Shown here piece by piece: positions 24,009-30,878 of a DNA stretch of 30,878 nt. The position numbers and the translations under genes were made by a program. The stretch's first letter is position 1, and each line of letters begins with the position of its first letter. Under the pieces are notes generated by a model that was not told the DNA's origin, made no database searches, and saw nothing but the letters and a program-made list of their open reading frames with translations. This stretch comes from Dehalococcoidia bacterium UBA2160 (GTDB lineage Bacteria; Chloroflexota; Dehalococcoidia; Lucifugimonadales; UBA1123), in assembly GCA_002328865.1 (NCBI GenBank), contig DCWO01000166.1, positions 1-30,878 of the forward strand. The letters run 5' to 3'.

Positions 24009-25633
24009 ACGTCATCCTCATCATCAACGACACGTTTCGCCGAGACCATCTGGGCGCCTATGGCAACACTTGGATCAGAACGCCGAACCTCGACGCGTTC
24101 GCCCAGCGCTCGGCGATATTCGATCAGGCGTACATCGCGTCCTACCCCACGATCCCCAATCGATGGGACGTGCACGTCGGACGCTACGGATTCCCCACAC
24201 GAGGTTGGGAGCCGCTGGGGCCCGAGGACGAGACGCTTGCCCAGATGCTGTCCGCGCGCGGTTACACCTCTATGCTGATCTACGACCCGCCGCAGCTCGG
24301 GTATCACAACTACGACTACACCCGCGGCTTCGACGCGTGGTGGTGGGTCCGCGGCCAGCACGCCGACCCGTACATCACCGATCCGAACATCCTCACTCCG
24401 TTGCCTGCCCAGCGTCACAAGCTTCGCAGCGTGGAGGGCCTCAAGCTTTATCTGCGAAACCAGGGATCGATGCGGCACGAAAGACAGTACAAAGTCGCTC
24501 GGATCGCCCAGGAAGCGGTGGACTGGCTGGAGACCAACCACAGCCTCGACCCGTTCTTCCTGTGCATCGACATGTGGGATCCGCACGAACCGTTCGACCC
24601 GCCCTGGTACGACCATCAACTCTACGCGGACCCCGACTACGAGGGAGACCGGATAATCTACCCGCAGTACGGCCGGTGGGACTTCATGAGCCCGGACGAG
24701 CTCGCAAACGTTCGCGCCCTGTACGCAGGACAGGTCACGCTGGTCGACCGCTGGGTTGGCCGCATATTCGACACGGTGGAGAAACTCGGCCTGTTCCAAG
24801 ACACGCTGGTGATCTGGACGACCGACCACGGACACCTTTTCGGAGAACACAACCTCGAAGGCAAGCCGGGGGGACAACTCGGCCCCTTGTACGAGACCAC
24901 GACCCGCATTCCGCTGATGGTTCATCACCCCGAGGGCGTCGGCGAGGGCGCCACCGTCAGCGGACTGGTTCAGCCTCAAGACATCATGCCGTCAGTGCTA
25001 GAGGCGATAGGCGCGCCGATTCCGCGACAGGCCGAGGGCCACTCGTTCTGGCCGATGGTCGACGGCGGCGCCGGTTCCGCCAGGCGGTACGCTTTCTCCG
25101 GTCGATTCCCGCCGATGGTCGGAGGCGCAACTCGGCAGCCGGCCGTGGGTCACCTGTTCGATGGTTGGGCCGGCTCAGAACGCATCGTCGAGTCCATCAC
25201 GGTCACGAGCGACGATACGGCCATGCTGGTCGGACCCCAGGGCCGCGGTTCGGAGCTATACGACCTGGCTGACGATCCCGCCCAGCGCCGCAACATCACC
25301 GGTCTTCGAGCAGAGGAAAAGAGCGAGATGCGAGGCGCGGCCATCGAATTTCTACGAGAGCACGGCGCCACACCGGAACGAATCACGCCCTTCACCGACG
25401 GCATTCCGGTCGCCGAAGTCGATCAAGGCATGGCGCTCTGGGCCTTCAAAGACGACCGAGAACGCTGGGTGGCATTCCCGACCGAGCAACAAGCGCTCGA
25501 ACAGGCGCTCGACCGCGAAGGCGACGAAACCCGCGCAGTATCGGAAACAACCCTCGGGGCCCTCCTCGAAGCCGACCCCCACTCGCTGGTCCACACCCAC
25601 GGCCAATACTACTGGGCCTCGGACCTGACGTAG
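24005..25633 (+). CDS. sulfatase-fold hydrolase with Thr at the formylglycine position
   Basis: The 542-residue protein has the alkaline phosphatase/sulfatase fold. The N-terminal metal motif is IINDTFRRDHLGAYGN, the C-terminal half has the metal-binding WTTDHGHLFGEHN followed by GKPGG and YETTTRIPLMVHHP. At the place where sulfatases have C/S-x-P-x-R, here the sequence is T49-I-P-N-R53 followed by WDVHVGR. Conversion to formylglycine needs Cys or Ser, so classical sulfatase chemistry is unlikely; a Thr nucleophile, as in nucleotide pyrophosphatase/phosphodiesterases of the same superfamily, is possible. There is no signal peptide, so it should act in the cytoplasm. The start ATG at 24005 overlaps the uronate dehydrogenase stop by 4 bp; the frame is open further upstream, but those residues overlap the previous gene. 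Substrate unknown. Confidence 0.87.
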   Translation: MNVILIINDTFRRDHLGAYGNTWIRTPNLDAFAQRSAIFDQAYIASYPTIPNRWDVHVGRYGFPTRGWEPLGPEDETLAQMLSARGYTSMLIYDPPQLGYHNYDYTRGFDAWWWVRGQHADPYITDPNILTPLPAQRHKLRSVEGLKLYLRNQGSMRHERQYKVARIAQEAVDWLETNHSLDPFFLCIDMWDPHEPFDPPWYDHQLYADPDYEGDRIIYPQYGRWDFMSPDELANVRALYAGQVTLVDRWVGRIFDTVEKLGLFQDTLVIWTTDHGHLFGEHNLEGKPGGQLGPLYETTTRIPLMVHHPEGVGEGATVSGLVQPQDIMPSVLEAIGAPIPRQAEGHSFWPMVDGGAGSARRYAFSGRFPPMVGGATRQPAVGHLFDGWAGSERIVESITVTSDDTAMLVGPQGRGSELYDLADDPAQRRNITGLRAEEKSEMRGAAIEFLREHGATPERITPFTDGIPVAEVDQGMALWAFKDDRERWVAFPTEQQALEQALDREGDETRAVSETTLGALLEADPHSLVHTHGQYYWASDLT

Positions 25634-25651
25634 GCTGGGTCCTGCGACGGA

Positions 25652-26740
25652 TCAGTCCGCCGCGTATCGCGCCAGCGCATCCTCGTCGAACTCGACGCCT
25701 AAGCCGGGTTTGTCCGACATAACCATCTCGCCGTTTTCGACTCTCGGTTCTTCGGTGAATAGCTGGAAGGTCCACGGCATGTGCTCGATCGTGAGGCCGT
25801 TCGGCGCCGCTGCTACGGCGTGTGCCATGACCTCGGTCGCGAGATGGCTGACGATGGGCAGGTTGTAGGCCTCAGCCATGTGGGCTATCTTCATCCACCC
25901 TGTCAATCCTCCCGCTCGCAGCAGGTCGGCCATCACGATGTCAATCGAGCGATGCTCGAGCATGTGTCTGAAGGGAACGATGCCGTAGTGGTATTCGCCC
26001 GATGCGATAGGCGTGTCCAACGCGTCCGCTATGCGGGCCATGCCGGAGTAGTCCTGATGATGCACCGGGTCCTCCAACCAAAACAGGTTGTAGTTCGTCA
26101 TCTCCCGGCCGATCGAGATAGCCTGGTTGACGTTCCAGCCCTGGTTGATGTCCACCATCAGGTCGATGTCGTCGCCGACCGCCTCACGCAATACTCGCAT
26201 CCGCGCGATTTCTTTGGCGGCCGAATCTTCAGCGCCCATGCGGAACTTCATGGCCTTGAAGCCCTGCTCTACGAGGTCGGCGCCGGTTTCGGCCAATTGG
26301 TCCAACGTGTATGGACGCCAGAGGAAGCCGCTGGCGTACGTGGGCACGCGGTCGCGGAATCCGCCCAGCAGCCGATACACCGGTTGTCCCAGGGCTTTGC
26401 CTTTGACGTCCCATAGCGCGACGTCGATGGCCGATATCGCCCGAGTCACCAATCCGGCAGGCGCTCCGCCGCCGCCAGCCACATACAAACGGGCGCCGAT
26501 CGCTTCGATCATCATCGGGTCGGCGCCAATTGTCTGTTCGGTCAGCCCATCCACCGCCTCTTTCAGGGCCTTGGTCACGACGCCGCTGGCGAAGCCCGCG
26601 TATCCGATGCCCTCGATGCCGTCCTCGGTCCTAAGTTTGAGCGTCACGAACGATGCCGTGGTTATGCCCGGGCCTCCGCCAAGCGGGCCTTCGCCCCGCG
26701 GTATGGCCACGACCCCTGTTTCGAAACTGGCTATCTTCAT
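25652..26740 (-). CDS. enolase superfamily (mandelate racemase subgroup) dehydratase
   Basis: The 362-residue protein follows mandelate racemase almost position for position: metal ligands D197, E223 and E249, the D272-H299 catalytic dyad (VMADLLRAGG and VSHLATEV), and E319 in TIEHMPW. The K-x-K motif on the second strand is K165-F-R167, so the second lysine is an arginine. The capping domain (1-125) has the usual ALWDVKGKALGQPVYRLLGG. It probably removes water from a sugar acid, using the His side of the active site. AGAGGAG at 26746-26752, five bases before the ATG at 26738-26740, fixes the start although the frame is open to 26959. It converges on the sulfatase gene (18 bp between stops) and lies 163 bp downstream of the second dehydratase gene, separated by a structured element. 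Confidence 0.9.
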   Translation of the reverse strand: MKIASFETGVVAIPRGEGPLGGGPGITTASFVTLKLRTEDGIEGIGYAGFASGVVTKALKEAVDGLTEQTIGADPMMIEAIGARLYVAGGGGAPAGLVTRAISAIDVALWDVKGKALGQPVYRLLGGFRDRVPTYASGFLWRPYTLDQLAETGADLVEQGFKAMKFRMGAEDSAAKEIARMRVLREAVGDDIDLMVDINQGWNVNQAISIGREMTNYNLFWLEDPVHHQDYSGMARIADALDTPIASGEYHYGIVPFRHMLEHRSIDIVMADLLRAGGLTGWMKIAHMAEAYNLPIVSHLATEVMAHAVAAAPNGLTIEHMPWTFQLFTEEPRVENGEMVMSDKPGLGVEFDEDALARYAAD

Positions 26741-26745
26741 CGTTG

Positions 26746-26752
26746 CTCCTCT
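26746..26752 (-). promoter_or_regulatory. ribosome-binding site that fixes the start of the mandelate-racemase-like gene
   Basis: AGAGGAG on the minus strand lies five bases before the ATG at 26738-26740 and rules out the 73-codon longer open frame. Confidence 0.85.
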
Positions 26753-26808
26753 ATTTGATATTTCGCGGATGTCATCCATTGAGGATGTGGGCCTCGCAGT
26801 TCTACTTG

Positions 26809-26898
26809 AATACCGCGCCTTCAGCTTCCGAAGGTGCTTTCGACCTTCAGGACCAAGCCCGTCTCCATCCTCCGCCGCGGGTCTTTGCGCGCGGTATT
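26809..26898 (-). other. structured inverted-repeat element between the two dehydratase genes
   Basis: A perfect 10-bp inverted repeat closes the element: AATACCGCGC (26809-26818) and GCGCGGTATT (26889-26898). Inside lies a perfect 6-bp hairpin, GAAGGT (26830-26835) with ACCTTC (26843-26848), and a weaker second arm formed by CCCG (26858-26861) with CGGG (26878-26881). As RNA on the minus strand this could fold as a three-way junction. It begins 6 nt past the stop codon of the galactonate-dehydratase-like gene and ends about 70 nt before the next start. Candidates are an mRNA processing or stability element, a new cis-regulatory RNA, or a MITE-like repeat. Confidence 0.5.
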
Positions 26899-26903
26899 GC
26901 TGA

Positions 26904-28055
26904 CTACACCCAGTGGCTCTGCTGACGTGACTCGGTCTGGTAGCCGCCTCGATAACCACCCGGAAGATTCACCCTGCCCGCCGGATGCTCTTTGAGCGCA
27001 TCTTCGTCTAACGCCAGCCCGATTCCCGGTTTTGTTGGCAAGTTGAAATATCCGCCCTCTTGTGCTGGGAACGGCTCCGTCAGCACTGAGTCGTACCAAG
27101 GTGCGTGTCCGCCCTCTTGGATCAGGAAGTTTGGCGTGCAGGCATCGACGTGGATGGCGGCCATCGTGTTCACTGGCCCGTACGGATTGTGGGGCGCGAA
27201 GCCAACATAGTAGACCTCGGCCATGGCGGCGATCTTCTTGAGCTCGCTGATGCCGCCCGCGTGGCAGACGTCCGGCTGCACCACTGAGACGACCTGTTTC
27301 TCCAGCAGGTCTTTGAATCCCCACTTGGTGTAGATCCGCTCGCCCGTCGCGAGTGGAATGTTGATGGCCTGGGCGACTTTCAACATAGCGTCGACGTTCT
27401 GAGGCGGGATCGGCTCCTCGTAGAAGTACGGCCGATACGGCTCCAGCGCCTCGCCGACCCGAATGGCCTCTGCTGGAGTCAGTCGCCCGTGCACCTCAAT
27501 GAGCAGCTCCACGTCGTCGCCGACCGCGTCGCGTACAGCGGCGACTATCGCGAGTGCTTTGCGTTCGGACTCCGCAGTCGTGTACTGGCCTTGATGCGCA
27601 AACGGATCGCCCTTCAAGGCCGTGTAGCCTCGGTCCACGAACGACATGGCGTTCTCAACGGCGCCTTCCGGGCTCGGACCGTCGAAGCGGCCGTACGCCC
27701 AAACCTTGTCTCGCATCGCGCCGCCGAGGAGCTCGTACACCGGAACTCCCAACGCCTGGCCTTTGATGTCCCACAGAGCGATCTCGATGCCGCTGATCGC
27801 CGCCATCTGGATCGGGCCGCCCCGAATATTGTGATACAGATGATACATGTGCTGCCAGTGCTCTTCGATTCGATGCGGGTCCTTGCCGATTATCGAATCG
27901 CCGAACTCTTCGACAACACCGGCAACCGAGGTCGCCCCGATGCTGGACTCGCCCCACCCGACTAAGCCTTCGTCCGTGGACACCTTCACGAAAACGTAGT
28001 TGTTCTGCACGCCCGGCGGCATGGTGACATAGGCTTTCACTTCCGTGATCTTCAT
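26904..28055 (-). CDS. enolase superfamily dehydratase, D-galactonate dehydratase-like
   Basis: The 383-residue protein has the galactonate dehydratase residue set at a constant offset of four from E. coli DgoD: H189 (base, in EVHGRLTP), E213 (YEEP), E239 (TGER), H289 (APHNPYGP) and E314 (IQEGG). The first metal ligand, normally Asp in D-x-H-G-R, is Glu187. ALKGDPF carries K148-x-D150. The N-terminal cap domain (TMPPGVQNNYVFVKVSTDEG, ESSIG) and ALWDIKGQALGVPVYELLGG are typical. The probable reaction is syn-dehydration of an aldonate such as galactonate to a 2-keto-3-deoxy acid; specificity is inferred. GGAGGAG at 28064-28070 supports the ATG at 28053-28055. It is the first gene of the dehydratase unit and has its own promoter. 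Confidence 0.9.
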   Translation of the reverse strand: MKITEVKAYVTMPPGVQNNYVFVKVSTDEGLVGWGESSIGATSVAGVVEEFGDSIIGKDPHRIEEHWQHMYHLYHNIRGGPIQMAAISGIEIALWDIKGQALGVPVYELLGGAMRDKVWAYGRFDGPSPEGAVENAMSFVDRGYTALKGDPFAHQGQYTTAESERKALAIVAAVRDAVGDDVELLIEVHGRLTPAEAIRVGEALEPYRPYFYEEPIPPQNVDAMLKVAQAINIPLATGERIYTKWGFKDLLEKQVVSVVQPDVCHAGGISELKKIAAMAEVYYVGFAPHNPYGPVNTMAAIHVDACTPNFLIQEGGHAPWYDSVLTEPFPAQEGGYFNLPTKPGIGLALDEDALKEHPAGRVNLPGGYRGGYQTESRQQSHWV

Positions 28056-28099
28056 GTCGTGTGCTCCTCCAGACCGAAGCTCTGTTGTTGATATTCGAA

Positions 28100-28117
28100 C
28101 GGCGTCCACCGACGCCG
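28100..28117 (-). promoter_or_regulatory. hairpin/operator at the transcription start of the dehydratase unit
   Basis: CGGCGTC (28100-28106), loop CACC and GACGCCG (28111-28117) form a perfect 7-bp inverted repeat. It lies directly downstream of the -10 box, at about +1 to +17. It could be a repressor site or a 5' stabilising stem-loop. Confidence 0.45.
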
Positions 28118-28122
28118 CGCCA

Positions 28123-28152
28123 ATTCTATTGCGTTCGTGCGGAAAGGGTCAA
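28123..28152 (-). promoter_or_regulatory. sigma-70-like promoter for the dehydratase genes
   Basis: On the minus strand TTGACC (28147-28152), an 18-bp spacer and TAGAAT (28123-28128) form a good promoter. The transcript would start near 28116 and have a leader of about 60 nt. Confidence 0.65.
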
Positions 28153-28190
28153 ACTGCGAGGCTCACCCGCGCCCGACTCTGAGTCGACCG

Positions 28191-29243
28191 CTACAGCGCG
28201 CGCTCGACCTGGCTCTTGAGTCTGCGGAACCAGGCGCGCATGAAGCTGTTGGAACGGACGCCGACCGCCGATACGCCGACCATCCGGTTTACCCAACCGC
28301 GAGAGACTCGCGATGGTCGCGCTGGGTCCAGCCATGCGGCATTCGAGGCAATCGCGTGCAGAGTCCCCAGGCCAATCAATATCGGCCAGGCGACGGCCAA
28401 CCGCAACCTGACGCAGCTCCTTGGAATCGCCGTGAAGTACTCGAAGGCGGCGGCGTAGTGGTCGAGGGCGATGCGGATGCCTCCGACTAGCGCGGCGCGT
28501 GCTGCCTCCGCGGACTGTGGATCGAACAGATCGGGCAGCGTGACACCGGCTTCGATCAACGCGGGTTGGGGCAGGTAGATGCGTCCGATCCGTAGATCTG
28601 AAGGCACGTCGCGCAAGACGTTGGTTAGCTGCAACGCCTTCCCGAACCGCACTCCGATCTGAGACATTCGTTGGCCGTCCCAATGGGCGAGCTTGGGTTC
28701 ATGGAACATCGTGACGGCAGTCCAGAACTCGCCGACGCAGCCAGCGACGAGGTAGGTGTACTCGTCCAAAGCTTCCCAATCAGCCAGAGCCCTGATCTGA
28801 CCGGAGGACTCGGTTGGAAAGTACGTCAGGTCGAACTCCATGCCTCGACTGAGGGCGACGACGATCGCTCGCACCCATGTCGCGTCGGTTGGTTCAAGCG
28901 AATCCAGCGACTCCAAGGCTTCCGGCAGAAACTCGAACAGACGCCGATCTCGATCCGACGGCTCCTGAGCCATCAACGCTTCGACGACGGAATTCACCGA
29001 GGCAGTGTTGTCGCTTTCGATTGCTCGCCTGAGCAGAAGCAAATGTTCGAGCCGCGCCTCGGACGCCAACGTTGTTGTGTCGGAGATCGTGTCAGCAGCC
29101 CTGGCAAGCGCGTATGCCAGGCCGATCGGGTAGCGAATTTCTCGCGGCAGAACTCGCATCGTCAGGTAGAACGAGCGCGAGACGTCCTTCAATGTTTCGA
29201 AAAGTTGGCGCTCATGCCCAGGGATTGAGGCGGCGTCAGACAT
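28191..29243 (-). CDS. squalene synthase family protein (squalene/phytoene synthase)
   Basis: This head-to-head prenyltransferase has SRSFYLTMRVLPREIR near the N-terminus, the first Asp motif D51-TIS-D55 within ALARAADTISDT, a YLVAGCVGEFWT helix, and the second Asp motif D212-VPS-D216 followed by LRIGRIYLP. The MRVLP and ARAADTISDT features point to true squalene synthase (two farnesyl diphosphates to squalene) rather than phytoene synthase. The C-terminal part has hydrophobic stretches and a basic tail. The ATG at 29241-29243 with GGAG nine bases upstream is preferred over a TTG five codons earlier. Squalene could feed hopanoid or carotenoid synthesis; no cyclase is in the window. The gene is divergent from the radical SAM gene and has a promoter at 29404-29432. 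Confidence 0.88.
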   Translation of the reverse strand: MSDAASIPGHERQLFETLKDVSRSFYLTMRVLPREIRYPIGLAYALARAADTISDTTTLASEARLEHLLLLRRAIESDNTASVNSVVEALMAQEPSDRDRRLFEFLPEALESLDSLEPTDATWVRAIVVALSRGMEFDLTYFPTESSGQIRALADWEALDEYTYLVAGCVGEFWTAVTMFHEPKLAHWDGQRMSQIGVRFGKALQLTNVLRDVPSDLRIGRIYLPQPALIEAGVTLPDLFDPQSAEAARAALVGGIRIALDHYAAAFEYFTAIPRSCVRLRLAVAWPILIGLGTLHAIASNAAWLDPARPSRVSRGWVNRMVGVSAVGVRSNSFMRAWFRRLKSQVERAL

Positions 29244-29403
29244 CTGTGGGTTCTCCAAGGGTGCGGTTGACGTTGGTTCATCGGTAGGTTGCCCCGACGC
29301 CTTGCGCTGAATGGCTTGTTTTCTCGCGACACCCGGATTGTTCTACTTTCGCGAAAAGGAAAGAACGTTGACGCAGTCAATCCGTTTCGGACATGTCGGG
29401 CGG

Positions 29404-29432
29404 AGTGTAGCAATGCCGTTGAAGCCGGTCAA
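29404..29432 (-). promoter_or_regulatory. sigma-70-like promoter for the squalene synthase gene
   Basis: On the minus strand TTGACC (29427-29432), a 17-bp spacer and TACACT (29404-29409). The leader would be about 150 nt. The sequence is a near copy of the promoter at 8324-8353. The remainder of the 355-bp gap 29244-29598 holds a weak TAAACT box (29505-29510) that may serve the radical SAM gene, and no other gene. Confidence 0.65.
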
Positions 29433-29598
29433 TTCTCGCCAAAATCGGATGGTCTTGCCACTTTTCGACCCGATGCGCTTGGGCGGTGGCACGCCAAAAG
29501 CTGGTAAACTACCGGTGTAAACCTCTTCGAGGTCGGGCGTGGGCTGCATGCTCGACGCAAAGTCGATTTGAAACGATGCGGTGGAGGAATCGAAAAAC

Positions 29599-30804
29599 AT
29601 GCTGAACGTGAGCAGACTCTTGTGCGGAACGACGGCCCCCGGCGACGCCATTCGCTACGGCGATGCCCCGACCAGAGCCGACTCGATACCGCGCATGGGC
29701 TCGATCCACGGCAAGCCCGTCGTGGTCTGGAACATCACCCGCACCTGCAACCTACACTGCCTCCACTGCTACGCCGAGGCCAAGGAGCAGGCGTTCGAAG
29801 GCGAGCTCACGCATGAGCAAGCCGAAGTCGTGGTCGACGACCTCGCCCAGTACCAGATACCCGTGCTGCTATTCTCCGGCGGCGAGCCTCTGATGCGGTT
29901 CGACATCATGGACCTCATCACGCGGGCGAAAGAAAGCGGCCTGCGGCCCGGACTGTCGACCAACGGGACGGCGATCACGCCTCAGGTGGCCGCCGAATTG
30001 AAACGAGCGGGTCTCACATACGTTGGAATCAGCATCGACGGCCTCAAGACGGTCAACGACAAGTTCCGTGGCAAGAAGGGCGCCTTCGACAACGCGTTGG
30101 CCGGAATCAGAGCCTCCCTGGCCGAGGACTTTCGGCTGAGCCTGCGGTTTACGCTGACCCGCCACAACCTAGCCGACCTCGACGCGATCTTCGACCTGGT
30201 CGAACAGGAAGGCATCGATCGGGTCTGCATCTATCACCTGGCCTACGCCGGTCGCGGCAACAAGCTGCTGCCCTTCGACCTGTCTCACCAGGAAACTCGA
30301 GACGCAATGGACCTGATCTTCCGTCGCACCATCGACTTCCACGACCGGGGCAAGGAGCTTGAGATACTGACCGTCGACAACCACGCCGACGCTGTGTACC
30401 TACATCATTGGGTCAAAGAGAACATGCCTGATCGCATGGAAGAGGTGACTCGCCTGCTCAGTCGCAACAAGGGCAACAGTTCCGGTCGCGGCATCTCCTG
30501 CATCGACAACGTCGGCGACGTCCATCCCGACCAATTCTGGCGGACGGCGACGGTCGGCAACGTGTTGGAGCGTCCGTTCAGCGAGATCTGGCAGGACGAC
30601 AACGTCGAGCTCCTGCACCAGCTTCGCAATCGCAAGGGCCTGCTCAAAGGCCGCTGCTCCCAGTGCAACTTCGTGGACCTGTGCAACGGCAACCTTCGAG
30701 TGCGAGCCGAGAGTTCCACCGGAGACACCTGGGCGGAAGACCCCGCGTGCTACCTAACCGAAGCCGAGTTGGGCATCGCCGATCTGGCTGCACAAACGGC
30801 TTGA
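29599..30804 (+). CDS. radical SAM/SPASM protein of the AhbC/NirJ haem-biosynthesis type
   Basis: The 401-residue protein has the radical SAM cluster motif C50-x3-C54-x2-C57 (RTCNLHCLHCY), the SAM-binding LFSGGEPLMR, and STNGTAI. A SPASM-type C-terminal region carries further Cys residues (ISCIDNVGDVHPDQFW, GRCSQCNFVDLCNGN, EDPACYL) for auxiliary iron-sulfur clusters. The N-terminal LLCGTTAPGDAIRYG with VVVWNITRTCN, and the VHPDQFW and GNVLERPFSEIW segments, are typical of AhbC and NirJ, which modify sirohaem-derived side chains on the way to haem b or haem d1. Which of these is not decidable here, and a peptide-modifying role cannot be fully excluded. GGAGGAA at 29583-29589 lies nine bases before the ATG, so the in-frame GTG at 29581 is not used. 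Confidence 0.88.
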   Translation: MLNVSRLLCGTTAPGDAIRYGDAPTRADSIPRMGSIHGKPVVVWNITRTCNLHCLHCYAEAKEQAFEGELTHEQAEVVVDDLAQYQIPVLLFSGGEPLMRFDIMDLITRAKESGLRPGLSTNGTAITPQVAAELKRAGLTYVGISIDGLKTVNDKFRGKKGAFDNALAGIRASLAEDFRLSLRFTLTRHNLADLDAIFDLVEQEGIDRVCIYHLAYAGRGNKLLPFDLSHQETRDAMDLIFRRTIDFHDRGKELEILTVDNHADAVYLHHWVKENMPDRMEEVTRLLSRNKGNSSGRGISCIDNVGDVHPDQFWRTATVGNVLERPFSEIWQDDNVELLHQLRNRKGLLKGRCSQCNFVDLCNGNLRVRAESSTGDTWAEDPACYLTEAELGIADLAAQTA

Positions 30805-30878
30805 GCCTCCCAATTGGTCGCACAACCCGCATCGTGTTCGGGAACGCCTGTGGTTCGACAAACTCACCACGAACGGAT

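Noticed and set aside
24070..25272. 400-codon frame inside the sulfatase-fold gene
   Set aside because: It is the +1 alternative frame of the sulfatase-fold gene, rich in Arg and His as expected for a shadow frame.

Overview
The window (about 58-60 % GC by eye) looks like a chromosomal stretch from a free-living, aerobic, probably marine bacterium of the Chloroflexota, most like the SAR202 or Dehalococcoidia-related lineages. This placement is inference. It rests on the mix of a soluble molybdopterin sulfite-oxidase-family enzyme, a CaiB/BaiF CoA transferase, two enolase-superfamily dehydratases, a sulfatase-fold enzyme, a NIPSNAP protein, a YtcJ-type amidohydrolase and housekeeping genes of Dehalococcoidia-like sequence style. 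No rRNA or tRNA gene, CRISPR array, IS transposase or prophage was seen.

Left part (1-6600): a minus-strand pair (sulfite-oxidase family enzyme, then a CoA transferase cut by the window edge) is divergent from a plus-strand housekeeping run, rsmI - metG - polyprenyl diphosphate synthase. The two directions share a compact overlapping promoter. A tandem-domain universal stress protein follows on the minus strand.

Middle part (6900-17150, all minus strand): MFS transporter, YtcJ-like amidohydrolase preceded by a NIPSNAP protein, NhaA Na+/H+ antiporter, a CaCA-type cation exchanger, then cysS and pyk. The cysS reading frame continues without a stop into a complete family-2 glycosyltransferase domain, giving a 728-residue fusion, and ends at a good intrinsic terminator.

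Plus-strand operon 17528-20699: a CdsZ-like coiled-coil/zinc-ribbon protein, then a large-serine-recombinase-like protein, then pyrD. The recombinase keeps its DNA-binding and zinc-ribbon parts, but its resolvase domain has lost the catalytic Ser (Asn instead) and the Asp-Arg-x-x-Arg cluster. It sits between two housekeeping genes, so it looks like a domesticated non-catalytic DNA-binding protein. A REPIN-like inverted-repeat element lies after pyrD.

Right part (20800-30878): HAD phosphatase and ribokinase overlap by 4 bp. A likely sugar-acid catabolic locus follows: a uronate-dehydrogenase-like SDR overlapping a sulfatase-fold enzyme by 4 bp, facing two enolase-superfamily dehydratases (mandelate-racemase-like and galactonate-dehydratase-like). 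The sulfatase-fold protein has Thr where formylglycine is normally made, and both dehydratases carry single substitutions in otherwise complete active sites. A structured 90-nt inverted-repeat element lies between the two dehydratase genes. The window ends with a squalene synthase and, divergent from it, a radical SAM/SPASM protein of the AhbC/NirJ haem type. Several sigma-70-like promoters can be read; two share an unusually long common sequence.
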